The position numbers were made by a program, and so were the translations under genes. Shown one piece after another: positions 56,881 through 64,000 of a DNA stretch of 64,000 nt. This DNA is from Spongiivirga citrea (GTDB lineage Bacteria > Bacteroidota > Bacteroidia > Flavobacteriales > Flavobacteriaceae): contig NZ_JAABOQ010000002.1 in NCBI RefSeq assembly GCF_010671565.1, positions 558,001 to 622,000 on the forward strand. Reading direction: 5' to 3'. Position 1 is the stretch's first letter. Every line of letters begins with the position of its first letter. The notes under the pieces are model-generated. The model did no database searches. It saw only the letters and a list, made by a program, of their open reading frames with translations, and was not told the DNA's origin.

Positions 56881-56941
56881 TTTTAAATTGTTTAAGTGCA
56901 CTCTAATTTTGAGACATTATTCAATTTTAAAATCTAACAAA

Positions 56942-57466
56942 ATGAAAAAGGTATGTGTTTTAGTGGTAATGTCGTTAGTTGTAATGACAACCGCATTTGC
57001 TCAGGATCAAGATCAAGTACGAGATAGAGATCGGCTAATGCTAGTAGATGGAGATGTTTTACAAATTAGAGATCGCGATCAAATCAGATTAAAAGACAAA
57101 GCTACGCTTGCAGATGGTACCATTTTAAGTGCAGATGGTTATATCCAAATTAGAGATAGAGACAGATTACGCCTAAATGATGGCGAATGTATAGATCCAG
57201 AGGGTGTTCGATATCGCAATGAATACCATTACCGTTTTAAAATGCATAAAAATAATCAAGGACTTACTCAGGCTCAAATACAAGCTAGAAGCCAGAACAG
57301 ATTTCATTACGTCTACATTGATGGAGAGGTTATTAAGGTACTTAACCAGTCCCAAAATAAAATTGAAAAACAAGTGCGACTTGGTGATGGTACGACTGTA
57401 AATCCCGATGGTAGTTATGTGCGTGCACGCGATCAGGATCAAGCTAGGCTAAGGGACGGCGAGTGA
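56942..57466 (+). CDS. Secreted, highly charged repeat protein (DUF6799-like)
   Basis: The protein has 174 aa from ATG 56942, chosen because it opens with a signal peptide (MKKVCVLVVMSLVVMTTAFA); upstream in-frame codons precede the promoter -7 element. The mature part is made of alternating R/D-rich segments (QVRDRDRLMLVDGDVLQ, IRDRDQIRLKDKATLADGT, RARDQDQARLRDG). The x-DGT-x-(L/V)-x-x-(D/N)G phrases recur as in DUF6799 proteins. It is probably periplasmic or extracellular and may bind cations or polymer. The DUF assignment is tentative. Confidence 0.72.
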   Translation: MKKVCVLVVMSLVVMTTAFAQDQDQVRDRDRLMLVDGDVLQIRDRDQIRLKDKATLADGTILSADGYIQIRDRDRLRLNDGECIDPEGVRYRNEYHYRFKMHKNNQGLTQAQIQARSQNRFHYVYIDGEVIKVLNQSQNKIEKQVRLGDGTTVNPDGSYVRARDQDQARLRDGE

Positions 57467-57472
57467 ATTAAT

Positions 57473-57595
57473 ATGGAAGGAAAGGTTTATAGAAATATGC
57501 TACAACACCGTAAAATGCTCTTACAGAAAAAAATGCTTAAGAATAAAATGAAAAGTAAGCCCAAGACTAAAAAAAAGATTGGAACATCAAATTAG
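57473..57595 (+). CDS. Small very basic protein (40 aa)
   Basis: ATG 57473 to TAG 57593-57595, 6 nt after the preceding stop. The product is Lys/Met-rich (LQHRKMLLQKKMLKNKMKSK, PKTKKK) with no signal peptide. The spacing and the terminator hairpin right after it suggest a real cotranscribed gene. The function is unknown; binding of nucleic acid or of the acidic upstream protein is conceivable. Confidence 0.45.
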   Translation: MEGKVYRNMLQHRKMLLQKKMLKNKMKSKPKTKKKIGTSN

Positions 57596-57603
57596 GGAGA
57601 TCT

Positions 57604-57632
57604 GGGCTCTGTTTTAAGATAAAACAAAGCCC
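57604..57632 (+). terminator. Strong hairpin ending the 56942 transcript
   Basis: GGGCT-C-TGTTTTA / TAAAACA-A-AGCCC pair over a 3-nt loop, giving 12 bp with one internal mismatch. There is little U-run afterwards, so it may be a partial terminator that lets some transcripts enter the efflux genes. Confidence 0.6.
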
Positions 57633-57656
57633 ATTCTCAACATAAAAAGGATTCTT

Positions 57657-58553
57657 ATGAAAAGGTATGCAGTACTTAGTCTTTGTCTTGTTTCCTTCTC
57701 CATATCTTCATTATTCCCGCAACAACGAGAAGAAGTTATTAAAGAGGTATCTAATGACGACTCTTATATTCTTGCCGATATAAGTTATATTAGTGATGCT
57801 GTTTTTATGGGGCGACGAGACTCTATAGCCGCTCCTTATGTTTTTCCATCTATTGGGTATTATGATGCTTCTGGTTTTTTTGTCGATGCAACCCTATCCT
57901 ATCTTACAGCTTCCGAAGAACAGCGAGTAGATCTATTTTTACTGAGCGGAGGCTACCTATTTGATAAAAATAAATGGAGCGGTGGTATTACAGCCACTGG
58001 CTATTTTTACAATGATGACAGCTATAATGTTCAATCCGAAATATCGGCCAGTTTAAATGGTCTTCTGTCTTACGATCTAGATTATATAGAACTTTCTGTA
58101 AGTATAGGTAGTTTCTTCACTTCTGGAAGTAGCAATGATTTGTTTGCAGGTTTTTTTATCGAACGAGCGTTCATAAATAAAAAGGAAAACTTACTGTTTC
58201 AACCTTCCATTGGAGTAAACATAGGTACTCAAAATTTTTACGAAGCCTATTACCAATCCAGTCGCTTAGGAAATAGAAAAGGGAAAGGATCTGGTAACGG
58301 AGGTCAAACAGAATCGAATACGGTAACATTTGAAGAGAGTTCTTCCTTCAATATCCTAAACATTGAGCTATCTGCACCCATAGAATATCATTACAAATCA
58401 TTCATATTCTCATTTACGCCATCATTGTCTTTTCCACAATCAAGCGTTACTATCGTTACCGAAGATGCGGTTTTTGAAGAAGACCTAGATACTGTATTCT
58501 ATTGGGCCGCTGGTGTTAGCTATTGGTTCAAAACAAAAAAGAAGCAACAATGA
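57657..58553 (+). CDS. Outer-membrane beta-barrel-like protein
   Basis: The protein has 298 aa with a signal peptide (MKRYAVLSLCLVSFSISSLFPQQ). Alternating polar/hydrophobic strands such as FVDATLSYLTA, WSGGITATGYFYND, IELSVSIGSFFTSG and AAGVSYWFKTK, with terminal aromatic residues, indicate a beta-barrel of about 10-12 strands. No family is named. It opens an efflux operon: its TGA overlaps the ATG of the TolC-like gene (ATGA at 58550-58553), so it may be an accessory outer-membrane protein of that pump. Confidence 0.68.
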   Translation: MKRYAVLSLCLVSFSISSLFPQQREEVIKEVSNDDSYILADISYISDAVFMGRRDSIAAPYVFPSIGYYDASGFFVDATLSYLTASEEQRVDLFLLSGGYLFDKNKWSGGITATGYFYNDDSYNVQSEISASLNGLLSYDLDYIELSVSIGSFFTSGSSNDLFAGFFIERAFINKKENLLFQPSIGVNIGTQNFYEAYYQSSRLGNRKGKGSGNGGQTESNTVTFEESSSFNILNIELSAPIEYHYKSFIFSFTPSLSFPQSSVTIVTEDAVFEEDLDTVFYWAAGVSYWFKTKKKQQ

Positions 58554-59860
58554 AATATTTAGCCTTCATACTATTTTGCGCGATTCCATTAGCTGTTATT
58601 GGTCAGTATGACACCATTTTTATTACAAAGAAGGAAGTATTATCTAAGATAACTTCTAACAATATGATAAAGATTTCTGAACAAGAAGTGCTTGCTGCAA
58701 AAGGGAATTTTAATCAAACTAATAGCATTTTCTTACCTAAGATCACAGCATCTCATACAGGCATATCTACCACGAATCCGCTCATGGCTTTTGGTTCAAA
58801 ATTAAATCAGGAAGTTTTAACGGAGAGTGATTTCAATCCGCTCTTATTAAACGATCCTACACGAATAGAGAATTACAGCACTAAAATTGAAATATTACAA
58901 CCTTTAATCAACTTAGACGGTATTTATCAGCGCAAAGCCGCCAAGGATATGTTAAACGCATCGGAGCTTCAGTCAGAAAATGCAATCAACAAAATCTCAT
59001 TACAAGTAGAAAAAACCTATATGCAATTACAATTGGCGTATAAGGTGATTGGTGTACTTGAACTAACAAAAAATACGGTTGAAGAAAATAAGCGTCTGGT
59101 TCAAAACCTATATAAACAAGGTCTGGTTCAAAATTCTGACGTCTTGGAGATGGATGTTAGAAGTACCGAAATCGAAAATCAACTGCAATATGCAAAAAGT
59201 GCTATTCTAAATACTTCGAATTATTTGTCGGTTTTGATGAATGAATCTACAACAAAATTATTGAAGCCTTCAGATTCTTTAAAGATCAATCCTATAAACG
59301 AACTTCTAGAATCTGTTCCAAAATCAAGAGCCGATATTCTAGCTATGGATTACTCCATAAAAGCATACACTTCCATCAATAAAGCAGACAAGATGAGTTT
59401 TCTTCCTAGGTTAAATGCCTTTGGAAGCTACGAATTATATGACAACACATTGTTTCAAGGAAATGCAAGCGGTTATGTAATAGGTGCGAGCATACGTTGG
59501 GATCTTCTAGACGGCTCTAAACGTTTTGGCAAAGCCCAAAAAAGCAGGGCCGAACTGGAAAAATCAAAATTTCAGTATAGCGAATATATAGCGCAGAGTC
59601 AGCTAGAATTAAATAAGGCTATTCGCCACTTTCAAGATGTAAAGAACAAACTCGTTTTAACAAATCTGGCAGTTACGCAATCGAAAGAGGCTCTAAGAAT
59701 AAGAACCAATCGATTTAAACAAGGATTAGAAAAAATAAGTGATCTACTAGCTTCTGAAATGTTATACGCTCAAAAACAATTAGTCTATAACCAGACTGTT
59801 TTTGAGTACAATTTCGCACAATTATACATCCAATATTTAACCAAAGAAGGAAAACAATGA
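58550..59860 (+). CDS. TolC-family outer-membrane efflux protein
   Basis: The protein has 436 aa from ATG 58550, which overlaps the upstream stop and begins a signal peptide (MKYLAFILFCAIPLAVIGQ). Long helical hairpins typical of OEP repeats are seen (LQVEKTYMQLQLAYKVIGVLELT, LVQNLYKQGLVQNSDVLEMD and RIRTNRFKQGLEKISDLLASEM), together with barrel strands such as VIGASIRWDLLDG. It forms the outer-membrane channel for the downstream adaptor and RND pump. The stop overlaps the next ATG (ATGA). Confidence 0.92.
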   Translation: MKYLAFILFCAIPLAVIGQYDTIFITKKEVLSKITSNNMIKISEQEVLAAKGNFNQTNSIFLPKITASHTGISTTNPLMAFGSKLNQEVLTESDFNPLLLNDPTRIENYSTKIEILQPLINLDGIYQRKAAKDMLNASELQSENAINKISLQVEKTYMQLQLAYKVIGVLELTKNTVEENKRLVQNLYKQGLVQNSDVLEMDVRSTEIENQLQYAKSAILNTSNYLSVLMNESTTKLLKPSDSLKINPINELLESVPKSRADILAMDYSIKAYTSINKADKMSFLPRLNAFGSYELYDNTLFQGNASGYVIGASIRWDLLDGSKRFGKAQKSRAELEKSKFQYSEYIAQSQLELNKAIRHFQDVKNKLVLTNLAVTQSKEALRIRTNRFKQGLEKISDLLASEMLYAQKQLVYNQTVFEYNFAQLYIQYLTKEGKQ

Positions 59861-60936
59861 AAACGTATAGATATATAATCACGCTAAGCATATTGACACT
59901 TTTGGCTTGGAGTTGTAGTAGTGATGAAAAAAAGAACCGTTCGGATGATACACCTGCCGTCGCAGTCGCAGTAGCATCTGTAGAACTAGATACTAGTGCT
60001 CCCACCCTTAATGTGAGTGGCAAAGTGCAAGCTATAAATAGCGCTACCTTAAGTACACGTATAATGGGCTCAGTAAATGAAGTCTATGTGAATATAGGAG
60101 ACAAAGTGAAAAAGGGCCAGTTACTTGTATCTATTAATAGTGACGATCTAAGAGCAAAGCAAGCACAGATCAACGCAAAAATATCCGAAGCCAATGCGTC
60201 CTTCATAAATGCTGAAAAAGATTATAACCGTTATAAAATATTGTTTTCAGAATCCAGCGCAACACAAAAGGAGTTAGACAATATGAATACAAATTTTGAA
60301 ATGGCTAAGGCGCGATTAGAAACTGCCCAACAAATGAGAAATGAACTAGAAACACAATTTTCATATACAGATATTCGTGCACCCTTTAATGGTGTCGTTA
60401 CCAACAAATCTATTAAAAGCGGGGCCATGGCCACAATGGCAACACCGCTGGTCACCATTGAAGCTCCGGAAAAACTTGAAGTAAGTGCTATGGTACCTGA
60501 AAGCGAAATTTCAAAAATAAATACAGGAATGGACGTCGACGTTCTTATAAAATCAATCAATCAAACATTAAAAGGACGTGTTACACAAGTAAGTCCGTCT
60601 GCAAATGAAACGGGAGGGCAATATGCCATTAAGGTTTCTCTAGATGATAGTAAGGTACCTGTTTTATCGGGAATGTATGCCACAGTTCGTTTTCCAATAG
60701 AGCCTAGTATGTCTTCTCAAAGGATTAGTATTCCACATACCGCCATCATAAGAAAAGGTGAATTATCTGGAGTATACACCATAAGCGAAAGTAATAAAGC
60801 ACTGCTGCGTTGGTTACGTTTAGGAAAAGATCTAGGAGACCATGTCGAGGTATTATCTGGACTTAAAGCTGGCGAGTACTACATCGTTTCTGCGGAAGGA
60901 AAACTTTTTAACAGAGCGAAAGTAGTAGTAAAATAA
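59857..60936 (+). CDS. RND efflux periplasmic adaptor (membrane fusion lipoprotein)
   Basis: The protein has 359 aa. The lipoprotein signal LTLLAWSC places Cys at about residue 21. The lipoyl half-motifs (SGKVQAINSATLSTRIMGSV, GDKVKKGQLLVSI and FSYTDIRAPFNGVVTNKSI) flank a helical hairpin. They are followed by beta-barrel (VSAMVPESEISKI) and membrane-proximal (GVYTI) domains. It bridges the RND pump and the TolC-like channel. The gene order channel-adaptor-pump is complete in this operon. Confidence 0.94.
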   Translation: MKTYRYIITLSILTLLAWSCSSDEKKNRSDDTPAVAVAVASVELDTSAPTLNVSGKVQAINSATLSTRIMGSVNEVYVNIGDKVKKGQLLVSINSDDLRAKQAQINAKISEANASFINAEKDYNRYKILFSESSATQKELDNMNTNFEMAKARLETAQQMRNELETQFSYTDIRAPFNGVVTNKSIKSGAMATMATPLVTIEAPEKLEVSAMVPESEISKINTGMDVDVLIKSINQTLKGRVTQVSPSANETGGQYAIKVSLDDSKVPVLSGMYATVRFPIEPSMSSQRISIPHTAIIRKGELSGVYTISESNKALLRWLRLGKDLGDHVEVLSGLKAGEYYIVSAEGKLFNRAKVVVK

Positions 60937-60943
60937 AATCATA

Positions 60944-63900
60944 ATGAAAGAAGGTTTAGCAGGAAAAATAGCCAAAGGCTTTATAAGTTCGAAACTTACA
61001 GTATTGTTAATGATCGTTTTCATGGTTATTGGCGTGTACAGTTCGTTCTTAATTCCAAGAGAAGAAGAACCTCAGATTGATGTTCCTATTGCAGATATAT
61101 TTGTAGGTTATCCCGGAGCGAGTCCTACAGAGGTCGAATCTCGTGTTATTAAACCTTTGGAAAAACTCGTTTCCAATATTAAAGGCATCGAATATGTCTA
61201 TTCAACGGCGATGCAAGAGCGAGGGATGGTTATTGTACAATTCTATGTGGGTGAGGACATTGAACGCTCTTTTGTAAAACTATACAACGAGATAAACAAA
61301 CATATGGATCAAATGCCTGAAGGTGTCACATTTCCATTAGTAAAAACAAGAGCTATAGATGATGTTCCCGTTTTAGGCTTAACACTTTGGAGTGATCGTT
61401 ATGACGATTTTCAATTAAAGCAAATGGCGAGTGAGCTGACAAATGAGATTGAAAAAATTACTGATGTCTCTGCTACGCGCAAAATAGGTGGTAGAAATAG
61501 ACAATTACGGGTTGTTCTAGATAAAGATAAGTTATCGGCTAGCGGGCTAGACTTTTTATCGGTTTCAGAAATGATCAAAGCCAATAATCATCAATTAAAC
61601 TCAGGAAGTTTCAATAAAAATGATACAGAGTTTTTAGTAACAACAGGGCGCTTTTTAAAGAGTAAAGAAGATGTTGAAAATCTGATTGTTGGTGTTCAAC
61701 AACAGCAGCCTATCTATTTAAAACAAATTGCTGCCGTCCACGACGGACCCGAAATACCATCAAATTATGTCTCATTTGGTTTTGGTCAAGCGGGTAATCA
61801 AGGTACTTTATATCCTTCAGAATATCCAGCAGTCACGATATCCATCGCTAAACGAAAAGGCGCGGATGCTATGAAACTTTCCGAGGAAATATTAGGTAAA
61901 GTTGACCATTTAAAGCGCACGCTTATCCCAGATGATGTACAGGTTACCGTTACTCGAAATTATGGAGAAACCGCTTCTCATAAAGTATCAGAATTATTAA
62001 TGCACCTTATTGGAGCCATCTTTGCTGTGACCCTTGTTGTTATGCTTGCTATGGGCTGGCGTGGCGGTCTTGTTGTATTTTTATCAGTACCTATCACCTT
62101 TGCTCTTACCCTATTGAGCTACTATATGCTAGATTATACCCTTAATAGAATTACGTTATTTGCACTAGTATTTGTTACCGGTATTGTGGTGGACGATTCT
62201 ATTATCATAGCCGAAAATATGCATAGGCATTTTAAAATGAAACGCCTTCCTTTTAAACAAGCCGCACTATTTGCCATTAACGAGGTTGGGAATCCTACTA
62301 TACTTGCGACGTTTACAGTAATTGCTTCTGTATTGCCTATGGCTTTTGTTTCTGGCTTAATGGGACCTTATATGTCGCCTATGCCCATAGGTGCTTCAAT
62401 AGCGATGCTGTTATCCTTGTTTGTAGCATTAACTATAACACCATATTTGGGCTATATCTTTCTTAGAGAAAAAGATAAGAAGAAGGTAAAAAAGAAGGAA
62501 ACAAAATCATTAGAAGACACCTTTATATACAGAATATACGCAAAACTTGAAACACCATTAATCGAAAACAAGAAGAAAAGATGGTTGTTCTTAGGCATTA
62601 CATTTCTACTGTTATTAGGATCAGTAGGTTTATTCTTTACGAAGTCTGTGGCAGTAAAAATGTTACCCTTTGACAATAAGAACGAGTTTCAAGTTGTCAT
62701 CGATATGCCCGAAGGAACGACACTTGAACGAACTGCAGTCGTAACTCAAGAAATTTCACAATACCTATCTAGTCGTCCAGAAGTAGTAAACTACCAGGCA
62801 TATGCAGGAACATCAGCTCCCATAACTTTTAACGGACTTGTACGCCATTATGATCTTCGTGGCGGGAGTAATATGGCAGATATTCAGGTAAACCTTACAG
62901 ACAAAACTGAGCGCAGTGCCCAAAGTCACAATATTGCTAGCGCGATGCGAGTAGACATTCAAGCTATTGGTAACACATACAATGCCAACGTGAAAATAGT
63001 AGAAGTACCCCCAGGTCCCCCAGTGTTATCAACTATTGTAGCAGAGATCTATGGCCCGGATCATAAAACACAAATACAAATTGCAGATCAAATACAAACC
63101 ATTTTAAACAAAACTGATGATGTGGTTGATATTGATGGAATGACCGAAGCAGATCAAACCGAATATGAATTTATCATAGATAAAGAAAAAGCAATGTTAT
63201 ACGGTATTGCTCCGCAACAAATCGTGTATACAATGAATTTGGCTCTTTCTAACAGGCCTATTACTACTCTATACGACGAAAATGCAAATTCACAAATAGG
63301 CTTGGTTTTAGCACTAGATGAAAAGGAGAAATCGACTCTAAATGATATTTCTCAATTACGCATTGCTTCTAAAAGTAATACAATGACAAGTATTGGTGAT
63401 CTTATGGTCATCAAGGAACGTATTAAGGAAAAGAGTATCTACAGAAAAAATCAGAAACGGGTTGTATATGTACTTGCAGATATGGCTGGTAAATTGGAAA
63501 GCCCGGTATACGCAATTCTTGGAATGGAAGAAAAACTTGAAGATATAAGTTTACCTAAAGGATATAGTATTAACGAATTGTATATTAATCAACCTAGCCT
63601 AGAAGATGATTATACGGTAAAATGGGACGGCGAATGGCAAATAACTCTCGAAGTTTTTAGGGATTTAGGAATCGCTTTTTTAGGAGTAATCATCATTATT
63701 TATATCCTAATTGTAGGTTGGTTTCAAAACTTCAAAGCACCTATAGTTATGATGGTAGCTATACCACTTTCGCTTGTCGGTATTGTGTTAGGGCATTGGA
63801 TAATGGGAGCATTCTTTACAGCGACCTCATTCATTGGAATGATTGCTTTAGCAGGTATTATGGTTCGTAACTCGGTGTTATTAATTGACTTCATCAACCT

Positions 63901-64000
63901 ACGACTGGCCGAGGACGTCCCAATAAAAAAGGCAGTTATTGAAGCTGGAGCCGTTAGAACAACACCTATTTTACTAACGGCAGGTACCGTGGTTATTGGA
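60944..64000 (+). CDS. RND-family efflux pump (AcrB-like), cut by window edge
   Basis: ATG 60944 lies 7 nt after the adaptor stop. The frame is open for 1019 codons to the window end. The first membrane helix (LTVLLMIVFMVIGVYSSFLIP) is followed by the porter domain (VGYPGASPTEVESRVIKPLE). The TM4 proton-relay aspartates are in FVTGIVVDDSIIIAENMHRHF, and the second half begins KKRWLFLGI-like with FFTKSVAVKMLPFD. The C-terminal helices (GMIALAGIMVRNSVLLIDFI) are truncated by the window edge. The pump uses the proton gradient to expel drugs, metals or other compounds; the substrate is not evident. The sequence resembles the HAE1-like group common in Bacteroidota. Confidence 0.94.
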   Translation, partial: MKEGLAGKIAKGFISSKLTVLLMIVFMVIGVYSSFLIPREEEPQIDVPIADIFVGYPGASPTEVESRVIKPLEKLVSNIKGIEYVYSTAMQERGMVIVQFYVGEDIERSFVKLYNEINKHMDQMPEGVTFPLVKTRAIDDVPVLGLTLWSDRYDDFQLKQMASELTNEIEKITDVSATRKIGGRNRQLRVVLDKDKLSASGLDFLSVSEMIKANNHQLNSGSFNKNDTEFLVTTGRFLKSKEDVENLIVGVQQQQPIYLKQIAAVHDGPEIPSNYVSFGFGQAGNQGTLYPSEYPAVTISIAKRKGADAMKLSEEILGKVDHLKRTLIPDDVQVTVTRNYGETASHKVSELLMHLIGAIFAVTLVVMLAMGWRGGLVVFLSVPITFALTLLSYYMLDYTLNRITLFALVFVTGIVVDDSIIIAENMHRHFKMKRLPFKQAALFAINEVGNPTILATFTVIASVLPMAFVSGLMGPYMSPMPIGASIAMLLSLFVALTITPYLGYIFLREKDKKKVKKKETKSLEDTFIYRIYAKLETPLIENKKKRWLFLGITFLLLLGSVGLFFTKSVAVKMLPFDNKNEFQVVIDMPEGTTLERTAVVTQEISQYLSSRPEVVNYQAYAGTSAPITFNGLVRHYDLRGGSNMADIQVNLTDKTERSAQSHNIASAMRVDIQAIGNTYNANVKIVEVPPGPPVLSTIVAEIYGPDHKTQIQIADQIQTILNKTDDVVDIDGMTEADQTEYEFIIDKEKAMLYGIAPQQIVYTMNLALSNRPITTLYDENANSQIGLVLALDEKEKSTLNDISQLRIASKSNTMTSIGDLMVIKERIKEKSIYRKNQKRVVYVLADMAGKLESPVYAILGMEEKLEDISLPKGYSINELYINQPSLEDDYTVKWDGEWQITLEVFRDLGIAFLGVIIIIYILIVGWFQNFKAPIVMMVAIPLSLVGIVLGHWIMGAFFTATSFIGMIALAGIMVRNSVLLIDFINLRLAEDVPIKKAVIEAGAVRTTPILLTAGTVVIG

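Noticed and set aside
40305-57595. Transmissible locus of stress tolerance (heat-resistance island)
   Set aside because: Hsp20 and FtsH are shared themes, but ClpG, YfdX proteins, thioredoxin, KefB and HtpX/DegP of that locus are absent. The link here is the promoter motif, not that gene set.

Overview
The window is low-GC DNA from a marine-type flavobacterium (phylum Bacteroidota). The evidence is a type IX secretion type B sorting domain, DUF6443/RHS proteins, LytS/LytTR signalling, and promoters with a TAnnTTTG-like -7 element instead of an E. coli -10 box. I saw no tRNA, rRNA or CRISPR array.

Layout. (1) 0-0.2 kb: the tail of a REP-associated tyrosine transposase (RAYT). Hairpin repeats that may be its targets lie near it and at 18.2-18.4 kb. 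(2) 0.3-3.7 kb: a large T9SS-exported adhesin-like protein. (3) 4.3-18.2 kb: Rhs island 1, made of two tandem YD-repeat proteins that share a near-identical 753-bp 3' end, a 2239-aa Rhs protein ending in a GIY-YIG nuclease-like toxin domain, and a small putative immunity gene. (4) 18.7-21.3 kb: a LytS-type histidine kinase and LytTR regulator. (5) 21.5-34.5 kb: Rhs island 2, with a YD-repeat protein, a 2870-aa Rhs protein with 711-bp internal repeats and an unrecognised C-terminus, and a 61-aa two-helix membrane protein as candidate immunity factor. (6) 34.9-40.1 kb: a tightly packed type II secretion/type IV pilus-like operon (inner-membrane PilP/GspC-like protein, two pseudopilins, GspF-like protein) with no secretin or ATPase in the window.

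(7) 40.3-57.6 kb is a stress and ion-homeostasis regulon, followed by an efflux operon to the right edge. It encodes a small membrane protein, a Na+/Ca2+ antiporter, Hsp20 (frameshifted), a Ca2+-type P-ATPase, an L,D-transpeptidase, an alpha/beta hydrolase, a phosphoribosyltransferase, a DUF2267 protein, PEP synthase, a sigma-like factor, a CbpA-type DnaJ, an OsmC protein, an AhpD-like protein, FtsH and small secreted proteins. The clearest unifying signal is in the promoters. Nine TGA-N6-TCA palindromes of CRP/FNR type lie between these genes. In ten promoter orientations each is followed, with 23 nt between, by a TAnnTTTR-like -7 element, which places the box at about -41.5. One of these promoters (box 46743-46754) drives no nearby ORF. 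It reads into about 375 nt of hairpin-rich DNA ending in a terminator-like stem-loop, a strong candidate for an undescribed regulated small RNA or a long leader of the L,D-transpeptidase gene.
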